Source: Undaria pinnatifida (taxonomy: Eukaryota > Sar > Phaeophyceae > Laminariales > Alariaceae). Taken from it: a stretch of DNA of 64,000 nucleotides. The translations under genes were made by a program, and so were the position numbers. The stretch lies in NCBI GenBank assembly GCA_012845835.1, contig JABAKD010000022.1, positions 5,777,444-5,841,443 of the forward strand. Reading direction: 5' to 3'. The notes under the pieces were generated by a model. That model was not told the DNA's origin. It saw only the letters and a program-made list of their open reading frames with translations, and ran no database searches. Of this stretch, positions 30,420 through 40,334 are shown piece after piece; positions within the stretch are counted from its first letter, which is position 1; every line of letters begins with the position of its first letter.

Positions 30420-32060
30420 GGCGAGACATGAAAGGTGGTTTTGGTCGGGGTCTGGTTGCGGGCACCAAAGTTCGGCTTTCGACGGTCAGGGTGTGTCTTG
30501 GCCGTGAGGTGGGGGCGGGAGGGGCGGGGTGTGTGGGTGACTATTTTACACTCCTTCTTTTTGGCGTTCGTCGTTCATCGCGCTCATCGGCTTCTGAGTA
30601 TAGGGCGCTTTGTTCTCAAGGTGACACGTGCTAAACCAAAATTCGCTGTGAAAAAAAATCTCGCTTCTTCGTCGTTTTTTCGGTGGGGTGCATGACATGC
30701 TCATACAGCATATCCACAGCGGTTCGGGGACAACTGCACCCTGTCACAGAATATGTTATCGTAATGCTTAAGACCCTCCTGCACTTTGCGGCACTCCTAC
30801 GCGAATCCAGAGCGCGGCTGGCCCCGAGTGATATCTGGAGCGGTGGCGGTGCCCACCCTCCACAGTACCAATCGTATCGGGATTTGCTCGTGTGGGGGAG
30901 ATTTTTGGCGAACCGTTCGGCAACCGCGGCCATCCCAACCATTGTTGCAGACCTCAACGTTTTCAGGAAGCCAGGCATTACAACCAAACAGATGAGAAGT
31001 GCGGTACTTTCAACTGTCTATTGCGAACAGCTCGCAGCAGTGCGAGTAGTATCAAATGTACCTTGCAAACGCGCGTGCCGTGCGATTGACTCCCCACTTG
31101 TAGTCCGGACACCAATTTTTATCAGATCGTGACCTACCAGGTACTATTTTTACCTTTGACTACAGAAATCGGAGCCCACGATGAATAGAGCAAACTACGG
31201 TATGTGTTGCCATTCCCATAGTCGAACCGTGCATCGACAGAGGTGACATTTTTTTGGGGGGTGCGTTTTCGGAACGGCAGACCTCCTCAACTCGAAATCG
31301 TCGGAATGCCATAGCATTTTTTTCATAAAATTTATTTGTCTACATACGGTAGGCCATAGGGTAGGCCATGGCTGTTGCTCATCGGGTTGCACTTTCAGTC
31401 TGTTCAAAATCGGTCTTTTTGGGTTAAGAGAGGTGTAGAGCTCCTCAAGTGATTATGAGCCTCGGGGACACACAAATGGTGCACCTCTACGGCGGCTGGC
31501 GTGTGTCACTTTTACCAACCATACGTGGTTCTGGCTGCTTCGTTCCCCCGTATTGGTAAGTCCTTCCTGTGGCCGATGCTGCAGTCACCATTCGTCTGAG
31601 CTCGTTCTCGTTCATTCGTCTTCTCCCTCTGTAGTCCCAACCCAACGACCCGACTGTTTGGCGGAGGTAAACATACACACACAAGGCTTGGCTGGCGGCA
31701 TCCTCCCGCGTGTGGCGCGTACAGGACATGCCTACGGTCTTGTATCGGCACGGCATCCGCTCTTCTCCGTTGTCACGGCTGTGAATTGGCGTAAATACAC
31801 CTAAGACGTGGCTCTTGTATTCTCCGCCTTAAAAACGGAGCCAAGCCGCTGACTCATGAACAGTCTTTCTCGACGTGGAACACGTTGCGAGCCACAAGCA
31901 CACGAGCCAGGTACAGAAATCGCAAAACCTCCCCAAGCACCGGGCGCAACCACCTATTCTACCAATTCAACTACAGCAGTAACTAGTCGGCTACTCTTTG
32001 TTATTATTGATATCCTGTTACAGTAGTATACTACTAGCATAGTCAGCCAACTCATAGCTC
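30420..32060. other. Intron sequence with two unassigned ORFs
   Basis: The + frame 30683-31132 (149 codons) and the - frame 30631-30987 overlap. Neither shows a domain, signal peptide or paired splice sites. MITE family 1 copy e lies at 31223-31507. Nothing else is supported. Confidence 0.35.
31223..31507. mobile_element. MITE family 1, copy e (diverged)
   Basis: The left end ACCGTGCATCGACAGAGGTG and right end GGTGCACCTCTACGGCGGCTGGCGTGTGTC are diverged inverted repeats. The interior retains TCGAAATCGTCGGAAT and GGTGTAGAGCTCCTCAAGTG/ATTATGAGCCTC. It shares the latter block with copy f at 33658. Confidence 0.6.
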
Positions 32061-32068
32061 TGCCGGTT

Positions 32069-32172
32069 GTCCTGTCCTGTCCTGTGCTGCCCTATCCTGT
32101 CATGTCCTGTCCGAATCTGTCCTGTCCTGTCCTTCCCTGTCATGTCCTGTCCTGTCCTGTCCTGTCCTGTCT
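32069..32172. repeat. TGTCC pentanucleotide repeat
   Basis: About 20 units of CCTGT with a few variants. It directly precedes the exon at 32195 and provides its long polypyrimidine tract. Confidence 0.95.
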
Positions 32173-32194
32173 CGTTGATTTTGCGCATCGCCAG

Positions 32195-32270
32195 AGCAAC
32201 GGGCGAGATAGCAACGGTGAACACCTGCCTCCAGGCTGGATTTCGCGGGCAGACGAGCACGGGAAATGCT
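32195..32270 (+). CDS. Gene A exon: first half of WW domain 2
   Basis: The acceptor is GCGCATCGCCAG and the donor T|GTGAGT; 76 bases, phase 0 in, phase 1 out. It reads SNGRDSNGEHLPPGW and ISRADEHGKC, plus the T of the next codon. Spliced to 33258 the domain is LPPGWISRADEHGKCY|YIDTVRKVTQWERP, a complete group I-like WW domain. Gene B has the equivalent at 54328-54388 (LPPGWLERTDADGNN|) in the same phases. Very strong by A-B comparison. Confidence 0.8.
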
Positions 32271-32279
32271 GTGAGTTTC

Positions 32280-33250
32280 CGCCTTGAGCAAGAGGCTTTG
32301 TGCTTTCAGTAGGTTTAGTTTGTACCGTTCAGCCTATTTATAGCTTATTGTCGTTCGCAAGTTTCCGTAGGAAGCTGCGGATGGTCTGAGTGACCCCGCT
32401 TTTGGTGTGGCGACACAGCTTGTGCGTGCACATTTGCGTTAGGTCGTTTTCGGGTTTTGGTTAAAGAAAAGTGGCGCAAAAAACTGACTTGTACATACAG
32501 GTCATCGCTACGTGGTAGGGGATGATATATCAAATATAACAAACCACATAAAATACAACAGGCAGTACAAATCGTGTCTGTGAGTATTATCGGCCTATTG
32601 ACCCACGGTAGCATTCAGAATAGTCACCGGCCTTTTCATGCTTCACGCGGAATGCAACTAGAAAACGCGCGACCGATGTATGACGGACAGCCTGCAAGCG
32701 TCGAGTATCGATCTTCTCGGAAGAACTGACAGCTCATCTCACGCCGTGTTTATATCTTTTACAAAAAAGGTGCGCATCGTGTTGCTGCTTGCGCTGTTGC
32801 GTGTCCACGTTCTTAAGAGGCGGTTGATAAGGCCAAACGTATACCGGTATTTCGTTTGGTCGTTCTCTAGACCCGAAACGGCTATGGTCCCTCTCTTGCC
32901 GTACCTTGCTGTTCGCCGTTCGGATCCCTTGGCAAAAACCAAGTTGTTTTCCGAGTTGTGTGTGCTTCATGCCATGTAGTAAATCATGCTACGAATGCCC
33001 GACACGCGGCGTGCATCGCGTAACGAGACGGAGAGGGGAACCACGAATCACGATTGCAACCCCGCCGGGTCACTCCATGCCACTGTCAATGGTGTTCTAC
33101 AAGCAGACTCACTGAAGAAGCTATGGTATGAATACGGCATTATTACCCTCCCCCCCCCTCTCCCCCGCGCCTTTTGTCGTTTGGTTTTGCCCCCCCCCGC
33201 CTTTCATCGTTTTTTTTTTGCGTTCGCTTTGCGTTCTTCTTCTTGCCGCA
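32280..33250. other. Intron between WW2 half-exons
   Basis: About 990 bases ending in a T/C-rich tract with C runs near 33150-33195. ORFs here are short and unconvincing. Nothing else is supported. Confidence 0.4.
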
Positions 33251-33257
33251 TATCCAG

Positions 33258-33635
33258 ATTACATTGATACTGTCCGAAAGGTTACACAATGGGAGAGACC
33301 TACGATGCGCGTCCACTCCACCGGCGGCGTCGGCGTCCAGGCCGTCGACACCCCGATGGTTCGCACACGGAGGAGCTCAGCGTCTTCTTCTGTGTCCGCC
33401 AGCTCAACCTCCTCTTCGGCGCCCGTTCGCGCCCCCGCCGCCGAGATCCCTCCGACCGCCGCACGACGTCGCCCTGATTCCGTGCACCCGTCATTGGGAG
33501 ATACGCCGGCATCGTCGGTGGGGCGACCTGAGACCACAACGTCGTTCGAGATGCAAGAGACGAGAACAGGGCACGTTGTCGACAAACCCCTGCCTCCGGG
33601 TTGGGAAGTGCGCACTTCCGCAGACGGCAAGAAAT
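33258..33635 (+). CDS. Gene A exon: second half of WW2, Ser/Thr/Pro linker, first half of WW3
   Basis: The acceptor is CTTGCCGCATATCCAG and the donor T|GTGAGT; 378 bases, phase 1 in and out. It reads (Y)YIDTVRKVTQWERP, the linker motif RVHSTGGVGVQAVDTPM, a long Ser/Ala/Pro region, then VVDKPLPPGWEVRTSADG and KK. The linker is shared with gene B exons (SSGGSGVQVVDTPM). Symmetric phase makes this the repeat unit of the array. Gene B units are 255-258 bases, so A has a longer linker. The overlapping - strand ORFs are shadows. Confidence 0.85.
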
Positions 33636-33657
33636 GTGAGTGGGCGAACGGGCCTCC

Positions 33658-33890
33658 GGACGCGTGCACCTATAGACGAGGCAGCGTTTTTTTTGTTTGC
33701 AACATTTTTCTTGTGAATAGCGGGTCTCCTTAACCCCAAGTCGTCGGCATGTCATCGTTACTTTTGTTATGTATCCCTAGACCACGGTTCAGTTTTCTCA
33801 CAATCCGATATGTGGGTGAAGTGCAGAGCCCTACAAGTGGTTATGAGCCTCAGAAAAGAGTTGGCACACCTCGGTCCGTAGTGCGTGCAC
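33658..33890. mobile_element. MITE family 1, copy f
   Basis: The left end GACGCGTGCACCTATAGACG and right end GGCACACCTCGGTCCGTAGTGCGTGC are diverged. The interior has CCCCAAGTCGTCGGCATG and CCTACAAGTGGTTATGAGCC. It begins only 22 bases after the WW exon's donor site. Confidence 0.6.
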
Positions 33891-33894
33891 ACCC

Positions 33895-35820
33895 TCCGGT
33901 TGATGTTTGTTTAACCCTCTTGGGATTTGGGAGGGAAAAAATTGACGGTGGAAAGTGACGATTCCAGCGTCGATTACTGCGTGATTGGGGGATGATAAGA
34001 GTAGTTTGATGCCCGGACTACATTGCAAGGAGTCGTAGTGCGACACGGACGTAGCATGGTCCTAGCCTAGCCCTACGGCTGGGCGTTGACACCTCTCTTA
34101 AGACGGGTGTAAACAGCGTAGTTGTACTTGTTTCGTGTGCGTTATGTGTCCCAAAAGAGGCAAGGGTCGCTGTTATTCATAGCGCGCGTTACTGCTGTGT
34201 GGCCGAAGCCAAAGAGGATGGTGGTAAGATATCGAGCCGAGGGCTGTTCGAATTCCGTTCTGTTTTGTTGGACAAATGTTCCCAATATTAATGCTAACAA
34301 AATGTTGAGAGTTTTAGTTTGCACTCCCGCGTACGAGTGCATGTGGCTTTTCTATGGGTATCCGGTGTCGTGTTGCCGTGCCTGACCGTTCCCTCCCAAT
34401 GTCGCACGCACACTGCCGGAGGGATTATGGTTGGCTTGTTTATGATTTGTAGGAAACGATGCTCTTGCCCTTGTCGGGATACCCGGCTTGTTTCATGATG
34501 GCAGGGCGCTATATTCTGCGTGGCGTTAAATGGACCAGCCAGGGCAGGAGGTGATCGCCGTTGGGGGGGGGGGGGGGGCAGATCACGCCTCGTGCCGATC
34601 TGTTCCCCACCATGCACCGAGCCGCAATTTGTCGATCCTCGTACTTCGCCGTCGATCGTTTCGGTGCCTATTTAACAACAAAATACAGTGCACTGCACAC
34701 CTACTGCAATAAGAAAGCGAGCACTAGCGATGCTTTACATTTACTGGGAAAACGATAATGTCTGACGTAGACATCGAATCCAAAAGGTTTCCAACGAACG
34801 CATCTCGAAGTTAAGTGCAGAACGCACCCTTTCTGAGAGTCCGAACCACCTGGTCTGACCAGCGTCCCCGTTTCTTATTACCAATATTAGAGTAGGTCTG
34901 GTGTACTGCAGGGTATTCCGTTTGTGCGAGCTCACCGGCTACCTAGGAGTGCACTAGAACCTTTGCGAGGCAGCCTCACCTCATAACCTCTGCAGACCAC
35001 TCGAAACCTGACGTACCAGAGAAAAAGTTCGAGTGTAACCCGATGAACGATCCCTCGCCCTACACGATATCGTAGCTGCACGATGAAACTAGCGAAATGT
35101 AAATAGCACCTCGTTTCATGGCAATTCGATGCGAAGTCGACGACGGTAGAAAGGGCTGAAGTCTTCTCGCGATGAAAAAAATGAAGGCACGTACCGCAGT
35201 GGGGAGAGGGGGAAGAAGAGGCATGCTTACTGACCCTGGGATCTGACCCACGTCTAGGGAGAGAGGGAGAAAGAGAGAGAAAAAGTGCGAACATAATAGA
35301 TGGGATGAAGAAAAAAAAACAAAACAAAAGCTCCAACGCTGTTTGGCAGTTCCTCAGCTGAGTCAGAGTTGGTTGACCAGACAGTGAAACCGTTATCGTA
35401 CCACATGTCCAGGGGTAGCTCACAACGAGTGGCGCACGCTCCCTTCAGAGGCTGGGCTCGCGTAGAAACGCGCCGCACGTGAGATAACGGGTACCAGGTA
35501 TTAGTCGTTGGGCCCCAACAAGTTGAGCCTTGTCATACGCATGGCAGCCCACAGGAACTACGCACAGCCCTTTGCGGGCGGGCGTGCTTGACGATGCGTG
35601 CTGTGTTGATTGTTTTTCTTTTCAATTTTGGTGGGTCACGTCACTTCCCGCAGGGCATGGGTTTCTAGGACATGGTGATCCAGCTCTTGTCAAAATCAGA
35701 TTGCGCCCCTGCTAACTGCCCAGTTCCCCAACCCCCTATCTCCAATCACCCCCCCCCCCGGCCCTCCTGCCCCCCCCCCCACCCCCCTCTCTCCCACTTC
35801 ACCCCCTGCCTCTAGCTGGG
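33895..35820. other. Intron sequence; G-run and inverted LINE fragment
   Basis: A run of about 14 G sits at 34563-34577. The - strand 35240-35085 carries the LINE C-terminal fragment TAVRAFIFFIARRL-QPFLPSST after a GA-rich stretch (35225-35320). C runs occur at 35750-35790. No exon is supported. Confidence 0.45.
35085..35240 (-). mobile_element. LINE C-terminal fragment, inverted partner of 15290-15425
   Basis: The - frame reads PTAVRAFIFFIARRLQPFLP then SSTSHRIAMK, matching TVRAFIIAAGRVWHSLPSST at 15.3 kb. The shared nucleotide blocks include GTGCCTTCATT and TCGTCGACT. Isolated fragment. Confidence 0.5.
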
Positions 35821-35882
35821 TGGGTTGGTGGGTGGGTGGTTGGATGGGTGGGTGGTTGGGTGGTCGGATGGGTGGATGGGCT
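35820..35882. repeat. GGGTGGT/GGATGGGTGG repeat
   Basis: Tandem TGGG/TGGT/TGGA units on the + strand. Many GGG runs spaced by 1-4 bases make it a candidate G-quadruplex (inference). It lies about 200 bases upstream of the micro-exon at 36079. Confidence 0.85.
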
Positions 35883-36078
35883 CTTCCATCGGCGACTACT
35901 CCAGCCCCTCGGCACACACACGCAACACGGTTGAATTGCTTCTTCTAATGTTAATCCCCCCGATTCCTCACCACCTGCACCTGACTGCGCGGTTGTTGCC
36001 AATCCGTCGCCGGCCTTCCTGTTTTCTTTTTCACCAATCGGGGGCGGACGGACGGACGGTGCTGCTCCCGATCTGCAG

Positions 36079-36110
36079 ACTACGCCAACAACATCACCAA
36101 GAAGACCCAG
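36079..36110 (+). CDS. Gene A micro-exon: middle of WW domain 3
   Basis: The acceptor CCCGATCTGCAG and donor CAG|GTGAGC enclose 32 bases: phase 1 in, phase 0 out. With the T carried over from 33635 it reads Y-YANNITKKTQ, so WW3 is LPPGWEVRTSADGKKYYANN then ITKKTQ, with the conserved Trp expected as the first codon of the next exon. That exon was not found. YYxNxxTKxTQW is a classic WW core, so chance is unlikely despite the length. Confidence 0.65.
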
Positions 36111-36164
36111 GTGAGCGGCGCAACCCGTCGGACTATTGTTGGCTATTACCATCACTTGGACGAA

Positions 36165-36620
36165 GAATCGTGCTGTGTAGTGCACCTGAGATAATACATC
36201 GGAGCCTCGCTACGAGTAGGCGGTTCAACGAAAATGCTGCTGTGTGCCACCCGAGATGATACATAGGACCCTCGCGACGAGTAGCTAAGAGGGTTGGCGC
36301 AACAAACAATCTTATCAGATTATTGTCACCAGCGCTTCAACCCACTATAACAGTGCTGTGTTGCCTGAGGTGATACGTGGGGCCCTCGCTACCATTCAGA
36401 CTGTTGCCAGCACTTGACCGAAAACAGTGCTGTGTAGCATCTGAGGTGATTCACGGACGCCTCGCTACCGTCAAACTACTACCAGCACTTCAAGGAAAAT
36501 AGTGCTGTGTACCACGTGAGTTGACACACGGAAGTCTCGCTACGAGACAAGTAGGCAGCTCAGTTCAATCAAAATCGGTGCTGTGCACCACCTGGGATGA
36601 TACATAGGCGCCTTGCTTTT
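36165..36620. repeat. Degenerate minisatellite, six units of 65-115 bp
   Basis: Six spaced copies of a block like GTGCTGTGTACCACCTGAG, ATGATACATAGG and CCCTCGCTACGAGTAG, at about 36168, 36237, 36352, 36430, 36503 and 36577. Spacing varies and copies are diverged. It lies just downstream of the last recognised gene A exon, and no coding frame persists. Confidence 0.75.
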
Positions 36621-36624
36621 TTTT

Positions 36625-37185
36625 TTTTCACGAGCGGCAAAGGGAGGGAGTTGACACAACAAACGCTGTAGTCTACGAGTAGCCCTTCTAGGCCCTCAAA
36701 AATAGCGGTCAAAACAATCAAGATGCATGTGCGTGCGGCGTTATGGACCGTCATCTACCGCCTGAAGTAACCGCGCAGCTCGATGAGCAGTGTGTGTCAT
36801 GCTGCGCGCGGGTCGTACGAGTACTCCTTGGATGGTGCTTCGAGCAGAAGGCAAACTACTCACCCTGTGAGCTAAGCCAAGCCAGCACCCCGGTTCGCTT
36901 TCTGTCGTCGAGATGCTGCAGTCGTCAATTTATTTCGTCATTTTTTCCTCTTAAAGTCCCGCCAGGGTTTGAGTTATGTTTAAGACCTTTTGGACTGTAC
37001 GCGCGTTTTGGTAACGAACTACAGCAATTGAAATAAAAGTAGACTTATTTTGGCAGAAGTACATTGGTTTGGTCTTTGCCCGACGCGTCGCTTGGCGCGT
37101 AGCTTGTCCCCTCATAGCCGTTGAAGCCGTTCGAACCGCTCTCTCATCGCCCTCGGAGCCATGCTATGCTTGGAGGGGGCGGGGG
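36625..37185. other. No supported gene
   Basis: The + ORF 36743-37036 (97 codons) has no recognisable domain. I expected the exon completing WW3 of gene A here but found no in-phase CAG|TGG acceptor with a WW ending. Confidence 0.35.
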
Positions 37186-37189
37186 CGGG

Positions 37190-38820
37190 GGGCGGTACTC
37201 ATTTGTTGCATGCCTTAGTCATTTGACCATTGATCATGCAGCCCCTTTGACAAAGGATCCCCGTTCCTACTCCTAATAGAGACACCTCCAATATTTGGGC
37301 GCTCATTTACGATTTTTCCATATATTACATAGCCACTGTTTGCTTCTCCTATCCCCGTCCTGTTTCGCCGTCTGCGGCCACCATCGATTTCTTAGGATGG
37401 TGATCGTTTTTCTGCTACTCTCTTGTCTACCGAATTATTTCATTTCACATACGTCCAATTTTCTCATCTCCTCCTCTACACGCATCCCGCTCCTCCTGGT
37501 ATGTATTCACATTCTCCTACTATGCGAGTCCTACTTTCTATTGTTGTCCCGCACGGGCACATATTTGTAGCCACGTCCTCCTCCTCCCGACTTCTGGTAT
37601 TTCTCTTTCTTCTTTCTGGTACCATGCACGGAATCGCAGTTTCAGCTTTGTCGCGTAGTCCATTGAGCCGTGCAGATGCGTTTTCATTCCAATATCTTCC
37701 CTCACCCCCCCGTACATCTCTAAGTAATTATCCTCTTGCACCTTATTTCTTAGCGCTAGCCTTGCCCTTTCTTCTATTTTTTATTTTACTTCTGTCGTGT
37801 ACCCGCCAAACTTCTCTAAGACAGTACCTCTTCTTGGTCTCCCCCTAAATCCTTCCATGTGTTCTCGACTACGTTATCCCATCTTATTCCAGCTCGTCCT
37901 TTTGTTATTTTCTCCCATACATCCCTAGCAACTATGGCTGGCAACCTCTTTTCTGGCATAATGTTGCCATTTCAACTTTCTCACGTCTGTATTCGCTTTT
38001 AAGTGGGTACATTCCTAGTTCTGCCCTTAATACTGCATTATTCGTCGTACTTGAGCATCCTAGTATCTTTTTAGCTGCTGCATGTGCACTATTTCCAGTT
38101 GTTTTACGAACTTCGCGTTCCTTTCCCACTCTTCTCCTACATACTTTAACCTTGGCACGATCACATCAATCAGAATACATCTTTTAACCCCAGTGTCAAC
38201 GTGCGGGTCTGTTAGTATCGCATTCATCTTGCCTACTTGCGATTCACCCTTTGTTATTACTTTCGCTGTGTTTGCATCCCAAGAGCATTCCTTGGAGATC
38301 TCTACGCCAAGGCACGAACACTGGTCTACGATCGGTAGTTCGTCTTCCATTTGAATTTTACCGGATTCACCTTATCTTCGATACATACAACTGCTACAAC
38401 TACTGCGCATTTTTCACGTTCGTTGTCACTCTCCATTTCCTAGTGTACTCTAATGCTTTATCTACCTGTTTCTGCAACCCTTCGGGTGTTTCTGATATCC
38501 CCACGAAATCGCCCGCAAACATCAACCCCGACACCGTATCTTCGCCCATCGTGACTTCTTGATTTGCTGCTTCAACTGCTACTATCATGTCATTAATATA
38601 CACCTTGAATATATTGGGTGATAGTGTACATCCCTGTGCAACTCCTTGTAAAACATCAACATATTTGGATATCTCCCCGTCCAGCATCACAGCACTTCTC
38701 GCACATTCCGTCTATCTTTTTCATCAATCTCCACATCTTTCCTCAGATCCCAAGTTTCCACATCTATCTTTTCCCACAACCAATTCCTCCATACTGTGCC
38801 ATGGGGCCTTCTGTATACTC
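37190..38820 (-). mobile_element. Non-LTR retrotransposon (LINE), 5'-truncated, reverse transcriptase decayed
   Basis: Reading right to left, 38690-38400 encodes VLQGVAQGCTLSPNIFKVYI, NDMI, then LMFAGDFVGISETPEGLQ. These are RT motifs (QGCxLSPxLFxxYIND; the catalytic FADD box). The first Asp of FADD is Gly here. After a frame break, 38350-38060 continues the thumb region (CSCLGVEISKECSWDANTAK; PRLKYVGEEWERNAKFVKQL), and 37740-37250 holds the C-terminal tail with more breaks. Upstream, 38884-38700 has WRNWLWEKIDVETWDLRKD. The same tail occurs at 23.4 kb. The order and motifs are clear, and the copy cannot be active. Confidence 0.85.
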
Positions 38821-38859
38821 TCTGACCCCCCCCCCCCAACTGAGGACTCTCAAAAGAGC

Positions 38860-39122
38860 CATCCCCACGGTTGGGATGCAGCATCAGTTCCTGAAGTCCT
38901 CACATGAGGAGCTCAATATATCACCCGATACTACATGAATTCGAAGGCATTCGTTGGCACAACCCGACGAAGTTTCTTTGCCTTTGTAGTCCTAAAACAC
39001 CTTTATACACTCGTGAAATTACTTGACTAATGGCTACCCGCTAGTTCATCACTTGACGAGCTAGCTCAATCGGACAGGTACACTATTATCTAATCCAACA
39101 ACTGCAGCCCCTACCGTGGGAT
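38860..39122. mobile_element. MITE family 3, copy b
   Basis: The left end CATCCCCACGGTTGGGATGC and right end GCCCCTACCGTGGGATGA are inverted, with inner CTCACATGAGGAGCTCAATA. It aligns along its length to copy a (GGCATTCGTTGGCACAACCCG; CACTCGTGAAATTACTTGAC). It abuts the 5' side of the truncated LINE. Confidence 0.85.
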
Positions 39123-39340
39123 GAGTCACTAATGAATTGCAATCCATTTTTGTTTCGTGACGTGTCCAGCATCTGGGATTGTTCACGGCGAAGCGCGTAT
39201 TGTGTATGATGAGTATCGTGTTTTGGGTGCGCGAGACCTCGTAAGAAATAGGCATACCCCCCGTACCGCAGGCTCCTCGAGTCGCACGCACGAACGTTTG
39301 CGACATAGATAGACTCGCGCAGATCGATACACGATAGAGG

Positions 39341-39516
39341 TCTCTCTCCAGTGCCGGTTGCCCGCTATAGTGCCGGTTGGCCGCTATAGTGCCTGTGAAA
39401 TCGCTTGCTTAGCACAGATGGGAACAACCAGTAGTGACAGTATTCGGAGTAGTGCCGGCTGACGCTGTAGTGAGGGCATTTCCGGCTGACACATACTGGC
39501 ACTATAGAGTGACCAC
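39341..39516. mobile_element. MITE family 2, copy e (best-preserved ends)
   Basis: It runs from TCTCTCTCCAGTGCCGGTTG to ACTGGCACTATAGAGTGACC, with the duplicated left motif GCTATAGTGCCGGTTGGCCG and the core CCTGTGAAATCGCTTG. The ends give GGTC-N-CTCTATAGTGCCGG as the family's terminal inverted repeat. Non-coding. Confidence 0.8.
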
Positions 39517-39519
39517 AAA

Positions 39520-40330
39520 TGTAGAGCAGAACGGAAGCGCACACTGGTAAACTGGTGAACCGGCGAATTACAGAAACATGAAAAAAGTGCTCGGGAAAAA
39601 TCCCACAGGATTTTTTATCGGAAATTGGGATTTATTCCCGCTCCCGTTCAAATATCGTTCCCGTGATGTAACCCCCCCCCCCCCCCCCCCCCTGCCCCCC
39701 TCCCCTTCTGCGGACGTGTGCCGTGCAGTGGAAGTCTCCGACAGCATAAGGCGTCCGGCAGGTGTCTCCGCTAAACTCCCTACAACGTACGCAGCTGAGA
39801 ATGGACGCGAAGGCCCATCGCCCTATATCATAGCATCACGGAAGGCCGGAAGGCCGTGCTTTCGCGTCTTTGTGTCTCCGTGGTGTACCTGTTTTTTTCT
39901 TTCTTTCATTTTTTCTTTCCCGTTTTCTCTTTACTTTTTTTTTCTTTTTTTTCTTAGTGCTCGCGTTTGTTTTTGTGATTCCGTGTACCTTACTGTTTTA
40001 TTTTTTTTGTTCCGGCTGAACTTGTGGCGCAAAATTTGATAGTAGGCGCTACTGCGCAGGAGGCCGTTCTTGTGTTTTGGTGTGCTTCCGTGTTCCCGTT
40101 GTTATTTTGCTTTTCACGGCTAAAGTTGTTATGTTTTGCATAGTTTGGTAGCTGGGCTGGCGTGGGAGAGAGCCCGTGCTTGCACTCTAGTGCTTCCTTG
40201 TGACTACTTGTTTGTTGCTACCGCTTGTTGTGTATAGTTTTTTAGTATCTGGGCTTTGATGTGTCGCCATTTTTGTTTCGCTGTCGTGGTGCATTTAAAC
40301 TGTACGGCATTGGGACGTTCGTCCGGAACG
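39520..40330. other. No firm gene; long C run
   Basis: A run of about 21 C at 39671-39692 precedes a frame 39693-39880 (EVSDSIRRPAGVSAKLPTTY) of unknown meaning. A T-rich stretch follows at 39890-40010. Confidence 0.35.
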
Positions 40331-40334
40331 TGTC

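Larger units (their letters stand above)
16015..36110 (+). other. Gene A span: two-helix channel-like protein with C-terminal WW domains
   Basis: This entry groups the + strand exons at 16015, 17043, 19043, 20845, 21201, 22859, 23964, 27139, 29324, 30356, 32195, 33258 and 36079. The predicted product has an extracellular, cysteine-containing part with an FPDVAIC motif, one terminal membrane helix, a basic cytosolic linker and at least three WW domains. The exon carrying TM1 and the start codon is not found. The exon supplying the last Trp of WW3 and the 3' end are also missing, so the gene may be interrupted by the LINE at 37 kb. Known two-transmembrane families with a FPxVxIC motif after TM1 and a GG just before TM2 are DEG/ENaC/ASIC channels; the assignment is by motif only. 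MITEs, LINE pieces and exon relics fill the introns. Confidence 0.55.
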
